Shown: positions 25,864-34,279 of the stretch, one piece after another
How positions within the stretch are numbered: position 1 is the stretch's first letter
How the letters are laid out: each line of letters opens with the position of its first letter
Assembly (NCBI GenBank): GCA_027482795.1
Contig: JAIXVS010000284.1
Span: 1 to 43,930, forward strand
Length of the DNA: 43,930 nt
Source: Rhodobacter sp.
GTDB lineage: Bacteria; Pseudomonadota; Alphaproteobacteria; Rhodobacterales; Rhodobacteraceae
Direction: 5' to 3'
Notes under the pieces: generated by a model
The model's database searches: none
Told to the model about the DNA's origin: nothing
What the model saw: the letters and a program-made list of their open reading frames with translations, nothing else
Program-made: the position numbers and the translations under genes

Positions 25864-26271
25864 TCAATATCCGCCGCTATTTCCAATTGTGCCCTTTACC
25901 CAGTCGCTGCGGTTGCTGCGGCCATCGGTTTGGTAATTGCCTAGCACCGTGCCAGGCGGATAGGCATTGTTGCAAATAGGCAGGCCCGACACGGGGTCAA
26001 ACCTACGGCCAGAATATCCTTCGATGCCGTCGTCAATCAACCAGCCTTGGCAGCCATCGGGATCATAGACAATCGCAGCCTCGCCATCGCGCAGCGCATT
26101 GCGGTCAAGAAATCCACGGTCAATGGGCGCTGCGATCAGCGAATTTGGGCCGCGATTGGGGCCAAATGTGCCAAAGCCGCCGCAGGCCGTCAGTGTCAGC
26201 GTGGCCACAGCCAGCAGCCCGAAGCGAGCCAGCGTCCCGCGCGAATTTTCCATCATCTTTGCCATATCCAT
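25864..26271 (-). CDS. Small lipoprotein with a GC-W-EGY-C module
   Basis: A 135-residue lipoprotein: N-terminal hydrophobic segment ending in the lipobox LTAC with the lipidated Cys at about residue 30. The mature part holds a 30-residue module, D-x-DGC-x2-W-x2-D-x-G-x-EGY-x3-R-x2-P-x2-G-x-P-x-C (about residues 70-100), also present in the gene upstream. There is no OmpA domain. The ATG at 26271 is chosen because it overlaps the upstream stop as TGATG; further ATGs follow two and five codons in. Probably an outer-membrane or periplasmic partner of the OmpA-like protein. Function unknown. Confidence 0.8.
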   Translation of the reverse strand: MDMAKMMENSRGTLARFGLLAVATLTLTACGGFGTFGPNRGPNSLIAAPIDRGFLDRNALRDGEAAIVYDPDGCQGWLIDDGIEGYSGRRFDPVSGLPICNNAYPPGTVLGNYQTDGRSNRSDWVKGTIGNSGGY

Positions 26272-26855
26272 CACCACCGATAGCACACGATTTCAACGCG
26301 GCGGTTGCGCGCCATGTTTTGGGCCGAATCGTTCGGCGCAACGGGTTGACGCTCGCCAAAGCCGATTTCGCGTTCAACCATCGCGCCAACAGATCGCGCA
26401 ACATCGGCTACGGCGCGGGCGCGGCGCTGGGACAGGTTGATGTTATATTCATCCGATGCGCGCGAATCGGTATGGCCATAGACCGCATAGCCAAACGCAC
26501 CCGCGCTTTGGAAAAACTGCTGCAAATAGGCGCGGCCCTGATGCGAAAGATGCGCCGAATCGGTGGCAAAGAATTGATCTGTGTTTTGCACAAGGCAGGT
26601 GTTGCGCTTGATGCAAACGGGCTTGCCCGTTTGGGGATGAACGCGGTCCAGCATATAGCCTTCGACCCCGCCGTCAGCCCACCAATGCATACAGCCATCA
26701 CGGTCAACCCAAATGCCCCAATCGATTTTTCCAGAAATCTGAGGCGCGTTTTGCGCGCTGGCTTGGCCTGCAAAGCCTATCGCAAAGACAAGAGCCATAA
26801 CGGCAAGTAGACTATTTTTTACTATGGAAAGTTTTGGCACTTTCACTCCCCCCAC
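26271..26855 (-). CDS. OmpA-family peptidoglycan-associated protein
   Basis: A 194-residue exported protein: signal peptide with a probable cleavage at ASA-Q near residue 35, then the module D-x-DGC-x2-W-x2-DGGVEGY...P-x-C at about 51-81, then a C-terminal OmpA-like domain (about 85-190) with VYGHTDSRASDEYNINLSQRRARAV and NRRVEI, which bind diaminopimelate-containing peptidoglycan. The pair of conserved Cys residues in the N-terminal module could form a disulphide. Coupled by a one-base overlap to the lipoprotein gene. These two genes lie between miaB and phoH, which in many relatives are close together. Confidence 0.88.
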   Translation of the reverse strand: MGGVKVPKLSIVKNSLLAVMALVFAIGFAGQASAQNAPQISGKIDWGIWVDRDGCMHWWADGGVEGYMLDRVHPQTGKPVCIKRNTCLVQNTDQFFATDSAHLSHQGRAYLQQFFQSAGAFGYAVYGHTDSRASDEYNINLSQRRARAVADVARSVGAMVEREIGFGERQPVAPNDSAQNMARNRRVEIVCYRW

Positions 26856-26990
26856 ACGCTAGCAGCTGCGTGGGTCGTTTTTCAGCCATGCCCGCAGCGT
26901 TGTAAAGCGGATTCTGGCGCAATCAGGGGGTGCGCGCCACATTCGTGCCACATTTTATTTCAGCGGCACTGTTTCGCGGCAGAACTGTTT

Positions 26991-27013
26991 CGCGGGTGCG
27001 AACAACACCCGCG
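26991..27013 (-). terminator. Hairpin after miaB
   Basis: An 8-bp stem CGCGGGTG / CACCCGCG with a seven-base loop lies six bases after the miaB stop codon on the minus strand. No T run follows, so termination strength is doubtful. Just beyond it the sequence CTGTTTCGCGG occurs twice in tandem on the plus strand. The remaining gap to 26855 shows no gene. Confidence 0.5.
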
Positions 27014-27018
27014 CTGGG

Positions 27019-28386
27019 CTATCCAATCCTTTGACCTTTCAACGAATTTGTAACCGAAGCGGTGATCTTTACCCGTACCAATTCGCCGATTTTGCCCGCA
27101 GGGTCGGTGACATGCACGGCGTGAAGGTGGTCTGACTTGCCCACCAGTTGGTCATCTAACCTGCCTGCCTTTTCATACAAAACCCCCACCTCGCGGCCCA
27201 CCATCGCGGCCTGCAATCCGTATTGTTGGGAAGACAGCAGTGCCTGCATCTCTTGCAACCGCGCATCAGCGATATCGCTGTCCACTTCCGCTTTCTCTGC
27301 GGCGGGCGTTCCAGGACGGGCGGAATACTTAAACGAATAGGCTGCACCAAAGCCCACGGCGCGGATCAAATCCATCGTGGCGGCGTGGTCGCTGTCCGTC
27401 TCGCCCGGAAAGCCCGCAATGAAATCGGACGATAGAAGAATATCTGGCCTTGCGGCGCGGATACGCTCGATCAGGCGCAGATACTGCTCGGCGGTATGTT
27501 TGCGGTTCATCGCCTTGAGGATTTTGTCCGAACCTGACTGCACGGGCAGGTGCAGATAGGGCATCAGTTGAACGACCTCGCCATGGGCGGCAATCAGATC
27601 GTCGCCCATGTCATTGGGGTGCGATGTGGTGTAGCGAATGCGCAGCAATCCATCGACCTTTGCAAGTTCGCGGATCAGCCCAGCCAACGTTAAATCCCCC
27701 GCCGCCCCCGCGCCGTGATAACCGTTCACATTCTGCCCCAGCAAAGTGATGTCGCGCACGCCGCGTTCCACCAATGCGCGCGCCTCATCCAAAATGCGCG
27801 CGGCGGGGCGCGATACTTCGGCCCCGCGCGTATAAGGCACCACGCAAAAGGCGCAGAATTTATCGCAGCCTTCTTGCACGGTCAAAAACGCCATCGGCCC
27901 ACGCGCGGCGCGCAGCTTTGGCAGATTGTCAAACTTATCTTCGGCAGGAAAATCGGTGTCGAGTTGCTGCGTTTGCCCTTCCCGCGCGGCGCGCGCCATG
28001 GCGGGCAGGCGGTGATAGGCTTGCGGCCCAACCACCACATCCACCTGCGGCGCGCGGCGCAAAATCTCGGCCCCTTCGGCCTGCGCCACGCAGCCTGCCA
28101 CGCCAATTTTCAAATCGGGCTTATTCTTTTTCAGTTTGCGCAAGCGGCCCAAATCTGAATACAGCTTTTCGCTGGCCTTTTCGCGGATATGGCAGGTGTT
28201 GATTAGCACCATATCGGCGGCCTCGGCGCTTTCCACTTGCGTGTAACCATCGCTGCCCATCGCCTCGGCCATCCGCTCGCTGTCATAAACATTCATCTGG
28301 CAGCCATAGGTTTTGATGAACAGCTTTTTGCCCTGCCCATTTTGTGCAGGTTCGGCGATGGTGATGTCGGTTTTGGCACTGGTCAT
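27019..28386 (-). CDS. miaB: tRNA-2-methylthio-N6-dimethylallyladenosine synthase
   Basis: Radical-SAM methylthiotransferase modifying A37 of tRNAs that read UNN codons. The 455-residue protein shows all three domains: the UPF0004 domain with Cys at 29 (TYGCQMN), 65 (NTCHIRE) and 99 (GVAGCVA) for the auxiliary cluster; the radical-SAM core with C174, C178, C181 (CDKFCAFC); and a C-terminal TRAM domain (VGREVGVLYEKAG...LVRVKITASVTNSL). The ATG at 28386 is followed by a short variable leader. Single gene, divergent from the glycosyltransferase-like gene. Confidence 0.97.
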   Translation of the reverse strand: MTSAKTDITIAEPAQNGQGKKLFIKTYGCQMNVYDSERMAEAMGSDGYTQVESAEAADMVLINTCHIREKASEKLYSDLGRLRKLKKNKPDLKIGVAGCVAQAEGAEILRRAPQVDVVVGPQAYHRLPAMARAAREGQTQQLDTDFPAEDKFDNLPKLRAARGPMAFLTVQEGCDKFCAFCVVPYTRGAEVSRPAARILDEARALVERGVRDITLLGQNVNGYHGAGAAGDLTLAGLIRELAKVDGLLRIRYTTSHPNDMGDDLIAAHGEVVQLMPYLHLPVQSGSDKILKAMNRKHTAEQYLRLIERIRAARPDILLSSDFIAGFPGETDSDHAATMDLIRAVGFGAAYSFKYSARPGTPAAEKAEVDSDIADARLQEMQALLSSQQYGLQAAMVGREVGVLYEKAGRLDDQLVGKSDHLHAVHVTDPAGKIGELVRVKITASVTNSLKGQRIG

Positions 28387-28531
28387 TTGGGCGGCCCCTT
28401 TGGCAATGGGCAGGCTTTACACGCTTTGCCCCCACCCCTGCAACGTCCACCTGCAAAGGGCTTGCCAAAGCGGGCGCGTTAACCCCATCTTGACCCCGTC
28501 GCGCGATGGTTGCAGGCAAAAGGGATTCGGT

Positions 28532-29401
28532 ATGCGCTACTCTCATTTGGATCAGTTTCTTGTCGCCGAAAAGGCAAGCTTGGCCAAAGGCCCTATCGCG
28601 ATTGTTCTGGCCGAAGATGATGTCGAGGTGGACACAACCTTGCGTCACCATTTGGATATTGGCTTTGCGCCCGTGATCCTGCTGGCCGCGCCGCAACTGG
28701 AACTGCCTGCCGAGTTAGAGGCGAAGATTGCCCGCGTTGACACCCAAGTGTTCGAGACGGGCATTTTGCAGCGCATGGTCAACGCCGTAATTGCCGCTGC
28801 GCCAGGCACATGGGTGTTTTACTGCTATAATGCCGAATATCTATTCTTTCCCTTTCTTGAGCAGCGCAAAGTGGGCGAGATGCTGGCCTTTCACACGGAA
28901 GAACGACGCGAGGCGCTTATCAGTTATGTCATTGACATTTATGCTGAAAATCTAACTTCTCATCCCAACGCCGTGTCGCTTGATACGGCACATTTGGACA
29001 AAACGGGTTATTATGCGCTGGCACGTGAAGACGGCGCAAATAATTGGGCACACCGCGAACGCCAGCTGGATTTTTACGGCGGCCTGCGCTGGCGGTTCGA
29101 AGAATATGTGCCATGGACGCGCCGCCGCATTGATCGCATAGCGCTGTTTCGCGCCAAGCCTGGCCTGACCCTGCGCGAAGATTTCACCCTGTCGGATGAG
29201 GAAATGAATACCTACGCCTGCCCATGGCATAACAACTTGACAACGGCCATCGCGTCTTTTCGCACGGCCAAAGCCCTGCGCGCCAACCCCGGATCGCGCT
29301 TTGCCATCAACACGTATATCTGGCAAAATTCGACACCGTTCGAGTGGCACAGCCAGCAGTTGATGGATTTAGGCCTGATGGAACCGGGGCAGTGGTTTTG
29401 A
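28532..29401 (+). CDS. Glycosyltransferase-like protein (Glyco_tranf_2_4 type)
   Basis: A 289-residue protein starting at the ATG at 28532 with AAAAGGGA upstream; the open frame before it overlaps the miaB start and is not coding. The N-terminal IAIVLAEDDVEVDTTLRHHLDIGFAPVILLA matches the first block of a group of glycosyltransferase-like proteins with a shortened GT-A fold, in which the text 'L.ED...VD..L.HHL..GF' replaces the usual nucleotide-sugar motif. WVFYCYNAEYLFFPF may hold the second strand. No membrane segment. Acceptor unknown; no glycan cluster is adjacent. Confidence 0.65.
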   Translation: MRYSHLDQFLVAEKASLAKGPIAIVLAEDDVEVDTTLRHHLDIGFAPVILLAAPQLELPAELEAKIARVDTQVFETGILQRMVNAVIAAAPGTWVFYCYNAEYLFFPFLEQRKVGEMLAFHTEERREALISYVIDIYAENLTSHPNAVSLDTAHLDKTGYYALAREDGANNWAHRERQLDFYGGLRWRFEEYVPWTRRRIDRIALFRAKPGLTLREDFTLSDEEMNTYACPWHNNLTTAIASFRTAKALRANPGSRFAINTYIWQNSTPFEWHSQQLMDLGLMEPGQWF

Positions 29402-29548
29402 CTGCCCAAGCTGCGTGCATCATTTGATGCTTGCAATCTTGTGGCGGGTCGGGTCTGGTAACGGAAAGTAACGGGTCATGGCCTGAATAGGGCCGTGGCC
29501 TTCTTGTTTGAAAATTGTCCCAAAGGTAGGGTCAAAGGCTAGGAAATT

Positions 29549-30019
29549 ATGGAAAAGATTCCAATGACACGGCGCGGCTTTGTGGCGCTGGACGACGAGT
29601 TGAAGCATTTGAAATCGTATGAACGCCCCGCGATCATCCGCGCTATATCCGAGGCGCGCGAACATGGCGATTTGTCCGAAAACGCCGAATATCATTCGGC
29701 GCGCGAAAAACAAAGCTTCATCGAAGGCCGCATCAAAGAGCTTGAGGCGATGATCAGCCTTGCCGAAGTGATTGATCCGTCCAAACTATCTGGCGCGATC
29801 AAATTTGGCGCGACAGTGGCTTTGGTTGATGAAGACAACGGCGAAGAGAAAACCTATCAAATCGTTGGCGAAAGCGAAGCGGATATCGAAAAGAACCTGC
29901 TGAACATCCGCTCGCCCTTGGCTCGCGCGCTGATTGGCAAAGAAACAGGCGATTCGGTTGACGTCACCACACCAGGTGGCAAACGCAGCTATGAGATCAT
30001 TGCGATTACCTATCAGTAA
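29549..30019 (+). CDS. greA: Transcription elongation factor GreA
   Basis: Rescues backtracked RNA polymerase by stimulating transcript cleavage. The 156-residue protein has the N-terminal coiled coil with the acidic tip (EAREHGDLSENAEYHSAREKQSFIEGRI), which carries the functional D-x-x-E residues, and the C-terminal FKBP-like domain ending in PGGKRSYEIIAITY. A GGTAGGG/AGG region lies upstream of the ATG at 29549. It is 52 bases before the membrane protein gene and may be cotranscribed with it. Confidence 0.97.
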   Translation: MEKIPMTRRGFVALDDELKHLKSYERPAIIRAISEAREHGDLSENAEYHSAREKQSFIEGRIKELEAMISLAEVIDPSKLSGAIKFGATVALVDEDNGEEKTYQIVGESEADIEKNLLNIRSPLARALIGKETGDSVDVTTPGGKRSYEIIAITYQ

Positions 30020-30070
30020 ATGGCCCTCGGCCGCCAATCGTGGCAGATTACCCGTGGCAAATAAAGTGCG

Positions 30071-31078
30071 ATGAAACAGGTAAAAGTACGGCCTCTTGAT
30101 TTGGGGAAATACCCCTCGCGGATGCGCGTTAAACCTTTGGCCTATATGGCCGAATGGGTAGCTGCGGCCTTGACCGTGATTTGGGTGGGTGCCGTGCTCA
30201 GCTATGCACCCGCTGACGGCTCTACCCCATCAACCCTGATGACTTTGGTGCTGCTTTTCGTGCCGATTACGTTGATTTTTGGGGTGCTTGTCACGCTGCG
30301 ATCGGTGCGCGCCTTGCGCGGCGAGGCCGCGCGGCTGCAAGCCTCGGTTGACGCGATGCGCAAGGCGTTCTTGTCGGGCCAAAGCCAGATCGACCCCGCC
30401 ATGCAGCCCTCTGTCGCCCGAAAATTGGACGAGATTGCCCAACAAACCCAGCAAACCCACGCGACTTTGGCCAATATGGCGGCCAAAGTGGGCAGGGGTG
30501 GGGATGCGGGCCGCGCCAGTGCCCGCTCCGTTCCAACGCCAAAGGCGTTAATGCCCCCCGAAGAGCCTGCCTTGGCCCTTGGCGCGCAGCCAGACCCCGC
30601 AGGCCAACCCCTGACGGTGGACGAATTTATTCGCGCGATGAACTTTCCCGATGGGCCCGATGATACAGCAGGTTTTGCGGCGATGCGCGCGGCCTTGTCT
30701 AACCGCGATATCGCCAAACTGATCCGCGCTGCGCAATCCTTACTTAAGCTACTGGCCCAAGATGGCATCTATATGGATGATCTGAAACATGATCCCGCAG
30801 CCCCCAACGCATGGCGGCTGTTTGCCAAGGGCGAACGCGGGCGATCTGTTGCGGCCCTTGGCGGGGTGCGTGACCGCTCGGCGCTTGCACTTAGTGTGGG
30901 GCGATTGCGCAATGATCCCGTCTACCGCGACGCGGCGCATCACTTTTTGCGCGCCTTTGACCGCTGCCTGACCGAATTTGAACCCAATGCGGATGATGCA
31001 GATTTGGCCGCGCTAGCAAACACGCGCACCGCGCGGGCCTTTATGTTGCTGGGCCGCGTGCTTGGCACGTTTGATTAA
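30071..31078 (+). CDS. Two-helix membrane protein with coiled coil, unknown function
   Basis: A 335-residue protein I do not recognise. Two membrane segments (AEWVAAALTVIWVGAVLSY and MTLVLLFVPITLIFGVLVTL, about residues 27-75) are followed by a helical coiled-coil stretch (RGEAARLQASVDAMRK...KLDEIAQQTQQTHATLANM), a Pro-rich linker around 155-180, and a C-terminal globular region from about 195 with many conserved-looking charged residues (AALSNRDIAKLIRAAQSLLKLLAQDGIYMDDLK). The layout suggests an inner-membrane anchor with a large cytoplasmic part. Its stop overlaps that of the converging GNAT gene by three bases. Confidence 0.8.
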   Translation: MKQVKVRPLDLGKYPSRMRVKPLAYMAEWVAAALTVIWVGAVLSYAPADGSTPSTLMTLVLLFVPITLIFGVLVTLRSVRALRGEAARLQASVDAMRKAFLSGQSQIDPAMQPSVARKLDEIAQQTQQTHATLANMAAKVGRGGDAGRASARSVPTPKALMPPEEPALALGAQPDPAGQPLTVDEFIRAMNFPDGPDDTAGFAAMRAALSNRDIAKLIRAAQSLLKLLAQDGIYMDDLKHDPAAPNAWRLFAKGERGRSVAALGGVRDRSALALSVGRLRNDPVYRDAAHHFLRAFDRCLTEFEPNADDADLAALANTRTARAFMLLGRVLGTFD

Positions 31079-31659
31079 AGCTTGCGCTGCATTCGCACGG
31101 TGCTGTCGAACCCAAAAATAAACCGCAGTGGCCCAATCTTGCGTTGGCTTTGCACGGTAAATCCGTGGCGCTGGTAAAATCCGCGTGCGCGCCAATTGCT
31201 GCCCACTACATCCAATTGCACCGCGTCAAACCCTTGCGCGCGGGCATAGGCAACGGCGGCCTCAAGCAGCGCCGCGCCTACGCCTTGGCCCCGCGCCGCC
31301 GCTTGCACCGAAAATCCGTCAATCATTAGCGCGCCCGCATCGGGGTCTTTGTTGGCCACCAGCATCAACAATTTCAGCCGCCAAAACCCGCGCAAGGGGC
31401 CGTAAACCGCACCAAAATCCCCCGCAGTGCCGCCAGCAAATGTGCCCGCTTCGCTGTGCAGCCCGACAATGCCCAAAAGAGTGCGATCTTGCACAATGGC
31501 AAAGCATTGATCCAGCCGCAGAACGCGGCGCAGATAATTTTGCGCGCGGGCAGGGGGGCCCATCACGGGCCCAAGCTTGCCGCCAAAGGCCTGCCAATAC
31601 AAATCTGCTGCCGCCGCGCGGTAGTGTTCGGGCAGGCCGTGCAGCACCTGAAAGCTCAC
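31075..31659 (-). CDS. GNAT-family N-acetyltransferase
   Basis: A 194-residue acetyltransferase. The acetyl-CoA pyrophosphate motif R/Q-x-x-G-x-G/A is in RGQGVGAALLEAAVAYAR, followed by VQLDVVGSNWRARGFYQRHGF, the usual C-terminal GNAT block. The start is a GTG at 31659 that overlaps the previous stop (GTGA), so it is the last gene of the mobA-mobB-31656 run. The substrate is not predictable. Confidence 0.88.
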   Translation of the reverse strand: MSFQVLHGLPEHYRAAAADLYWQAFGGKLGPVMGPPARAQNYLRRVLRLDQCFAIVQDRTLLGIVGLHSEAGTFAGGTAGDFGAVYGPLRGFWRLKLLMLVANKDPDAGALMIDGFSVQAAARGQGVGAALLEAAVAYARAQGFDAVQLDVVGSNWRARGFYQRHGFTVQSQRKIGPLRFIFGFDSTVRMQRKL

Positions 31660-32507
31660 AGCGCAGCCTCCAAATCACGGCCAAATCCTGCGCCCAAAAT
31701 CCAACCCTCTTCGCGGGCGTCGGGGTGGGGCAAGGCCAGCATCTGCGCCCAAATATCAGGCGGCACGCGCAGCATGGCGCGGGCCAAAAGCTGCACTTGC
31801 ACCGCGTCTTTGATCCCACCACTTTGCGCCATCACCCGCGCCACCGCTTTGGCCAAAAGCGAAGGGTAAACTTCCGCCAGCACCAGATTGGTTAGGGTTT
31901 CGTCAAAGGGCCAGACACTCACCGCGTCCATCGCCGCCAGCCGCGCAATCATCGGCAGTCCCATCAGTGCCTGACTGCCCACGCTGCCCGTTGTATACAG
32001 CTTCCAAACGGGTTGGGCGCTGGGAATTGCGCGGTCAATGGCGCGGCGCTCGGCAAAGGGTAGGGCCGTGTAATCTACAATCTTGCGCGCAGGCAAATGC
32101 GGTGCCGCGCGCCCCGCTGGGCAGCCCCAAAACGGGCCATTGCCGAAACGGGCGTTGATGGCATTTGCCACGTCAAAGCGATTGTTTCCATTCGTGTCGC
32201 TATCGACAATCGCTGCTTGCAAAAACCGCCACACCGCGCGCGCATCGGTTTGACCCGTCAGCGCTTGGGCAAATCCGCGCGGATAGGCAAAGGGAAAATC
32301 GCAGCCAATCAGCAGGCGCGCGCCGCGTGTTTGCGCGGCCATGATTTGCCCGCGCAAATACGCCTCGGCTTGTGCGCGGGTGCGGTGATATTGGGTTTCC
32401 TCGCCCCCCGCATCGGCACAGCATGTCCATATCGCATCTGCCGATGGTTTGGCGGGCGAGGGCGCAGACGCCGCCGACCAATCAACGATGATAACGCAGT
32501 CAAACAA
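31656..32507 (-). CDS. Conserved protein linked to mob genes, RNase H-like fold suspected
   Basis: About 283 residues. The N-terminal strand VIIVDWSAAS, then LLIGCDFPFAYP and FDVANAINARFG, resemble DUF429-type proteins predicted to have an RNase H-like fold with acidic catalytic residues (Asp in VDWS and CDFPF). The start is uncertain: the first ATG at 32564 would overlap mobB by 65 bases, so a TTG at 32507, overlapping the mobB stop region, is used here. Tight linkage to mobB and mobA suggests a connection to molybdenum-cofactor work, but that is inference from position alone. Confidence 0.7.
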   Translation of the reverse strand: MFDCVIIVDWSAASAPSPAKPSADAIWTCCADAGGEETQYHRTRAQAEAYLRGQIMAAQTRGARLLIGCDFPFAYPRGFAQALTGQTDARAVWRFLQAAIVDSDTNGNNRFDVANAINARFGNGPFWGCPAGRAAPHLPARKIVDYTALPFAERRAIDRAIPSAQPVWKLYTTGSVGSQALMGLPMIARLAAMDAVSVWPFDETLTNLVLAEVYPSLLAKAVARVMAQSGGIKDAVQVQLLARAMLRVPPDIWAQMLALPHPDAREEGWILGAGFGRDLEAAL

Positions 32508-33021
32508 GGTCTCGCCCGCTGCTCCGCAGGGCAAGGCCAATGTCCGCAGCAATGAAATCGGCAATCTGGCCCGTATCGTTCAGATCAAGGCACGGCACGT
32601 TAAGGGGCGGCAGGGCGCTGTCTGTCGCCACCGCGCGAATGGTGGGATCGCCCGTTTGGATCAGATCATGCCCCGCCTCGGCGCGCCAAACCTCGATTTT
32701 GGGGTGGCTGTCGCGTTTGTACCCTTCGATCAGCACCACATCGACGCGGGCAAGCCGCGCGATGACCTGCGCCAAGGGCGGCTCGCCTGCGCGGTGTTCA
32801 ACCATCAGCGCAAAGCGGTGCGCGCCTGCCAAAACCACTTCCTTTGCCCCCGCCGCGCGGTGGCGGTGACTGTCCTTGCCTGGTTGGTCTAAATCCACAT
32901 CATGATGCACATGTTTGATGGTGGAAACGGTATAGCCCCGCGCAGTGAATTCAGCCACCAAACGTTCCATCAGGCTGGTTTTGCCCGCGTTTTTCCAGCC
33001 TATGACCCCGTAAATTTTCAT
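32500..33021 (-). CDS. mobB: Molybdopterin-guanine dinucleotide biosynthesis adaptor MobB
   Basis: A 173-residue GTP-binding protein that assists MobA. P-loop GWKNAGKTSLMERL near residues 8-21, TIKHVHHDVDLDQPGKDSHRHRAAGA (the MobB signature), and DVVLIEGYKRDSHPKIEV. Its start overlaps the mobA stop (ATGA). Confidence 0.95.
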   Translation of the reverse strand: MKIYGVIGWKNAGKTSLMERLVAEFTARGYTVSTIKHVHHDVDLDQPGKDSHRHRAAGAKEVVLAGAHRFALMVEHRAGEPPLAQVIARLARVDVVLIEGYKRDSHPKIEVWRAEAGHDLIQTGDPTIRAVATDSALPPLNVPCLDLNDTGQIADFIAADIGLALRSSGRDLV

Positions 33022-33596
33022 GCCTTTAGCCCAGCACGCAGCCGCGCCAAATCCTGCGGCGTGTTGATATTGTCAAAGGCCGCTTCATCTGGAAAATCTG
33101 CATAGGCCAGCGGATTGCGCGCGGCATAATCCATCACTTTGGGCTTTGCGCCCGATTGCAAAAACTGCGCCAAATCACCGCGCAAGGACACGGGCCATAG
33201 GCCGAACGTGCCATGCACACGCCCAGCCCGTGCAAGAGCAATAGTGCCCCCACCCTCTAGCGCAAGGCGCAGGTGCGCCACCAAATCACAGGGAAAATGC
33301 GGGCAATCTACCGCCGCGCTGGCAATATAATCCGCGCCCAGCGGCGCTGCCCATTCCATTGCAGCCAGCAGCCCCGCCAGCGGCCCAAGCGGCGCAGCAT
33401 CGGCCAAAATCGGCAAGCCCAGTGCTGCCAACCCCGCGCCCGTATTCGATGAAATGGCCAATTCTTCGACCTGAGGTTCCAGTCGCCCTACCACCAGATC
33501 AACCAGCCGCGCACCGCCCATATCTAGCATGGCCTTATCAACGCCGCCCAAACGCCGCCCTTGGCCGCCTGCCAGAATCACCCCAAAAATGCGCAT
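33018..33596 (-). CDS. mobA: Molybdenum cofactor guanylyltransferase MobA
   Basis: Joins GMP from GTP to Mo-molybdopterin to form the bis-MGD cofactor precursor. The 192-residue nucleotidyltransferase begins with ILAGGQGRRLGGVDKAML, then PLGPLAGLLAAMEWA, AAVDCPHFP and FDNINTPQDLA, in the standard order. First gene of a run mobA-mobB-31656-GNAT with overlaps at each junction except mobB/31656, where the start is uncertain. Confidence 0.96.
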   Translation of the reverse strand: MRIFGVILAGGQGRRLGGVDKAMLDMGGARLVDLVVGRLEPQVEELAISSNTGAGLAALGLPILADAAPLGPLAGLLAAMEWAAPLGADYIASAAVDCPHFPCDLVAHLRLALEGGGTIALARAGRVHGTFGLWPVSLRGDLAQFLQSGAKPKVMDYAARNPLAYADFPDEAAFDNINTPQDLARLRAGLKA

Positions 33597-33622
33597 ATCC
33601 CGCCCGCTGCTTTTGCCGCAGG

Positions 33623-34258
33623 CTATGGGGCCAACCCCGCCGCTGCAAGCGCTTCGGTGTCATCTTCGTCAATAAAGGTCACACCATGGCTTTTGTCGAC
33701 AGTTGCATCGGTGAAAACGGCATTGGTCACATTGGGGTTTTGGCCAAAGGCCTCTTCCAATTGCAGCGGCCAATAGGTGGTTCTGATCTGCCCAAAGCCC
33801 GGTATTCGCCCCAAAATCCGCGAAATCGTGTTGGCGCAATGCGCCTTTGCCACCGCGCCATTGGCTTTGACGGCGACCAAAATCTGCTCTGCAATTGCGG
33901 GGGAAACCATCAATGTTTGCGTGCGCACAAAATGCGTCTCGCGCGCATGATAATCCTTGTAGGCGTTCATCCAAATCGGGCTTGCACCATATAAAACGTC
34001 GCCGCGTTCAGGCATAAAACGCAGTTTGAACGACCCTGCAGGATCGAACAGCACGGTTTCCGACCCGTTCACCAGCAGCGCCGAATGCGCACCTGCCCCA
34101 GTCCGCGTATTTACAACAGTGAAAAGCGTGATCGACGAAGGTTCGTCCGATACATAGCGCGCCTGCGCAATGGCTGCGTCATCGGCCATAGTGTTTTGAC
34201 CACCCCCGCACGCGGCCAGCATGAGCAAAGCAACAACTGCAAGGGCACGCAACATCAT
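33623..34258 (-). CDS. Lipoprotein, possible permuted papain-fold (NlpC/P60-like)
   Basis: A 211-residue lipoprotein with lipobox LAAC, lipidated Cys17. The mature part is not of a family I can name firmly. H58 in GAHSALLVNG and C141 in KAHCANTISRIL occur in the order and setting of circularly permuted NlpC/P60 (YaeF/YiiX, LRAT-like) enzymes, where the His strand precedes the Cys helix. VLFDPAGSF and ETHFVRTQTLMVSPAIAEQIL fill the space between. If correct it would be an envelope peptidase, amidase or acyltransferase. The gene lies 21 bases downstream of the cox subunit gene. Confidence 0.72.
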   Translation of the reverse strand: MMLRALAVVALLMLAACGGGQNTMADDAAIAQARYVSDEPSSITLFTVVNTRTGAGAHSALLVNGSETVLFDPAGSFKLRFMPERGDVLYGASPIWMNAYKDYHARETHFVRTQTLMVSPAIAEQILVAVKANGAVAKAHCANTISRILGRIPGFGQIRTTYWPLQLEEAFGQNPNVTNAVFTDATVDKSHGVTFIDEDDTEALAAAGLAP

Positions 34259-34279
34259 GGGAGCAGTCCTTTAAAGGGC

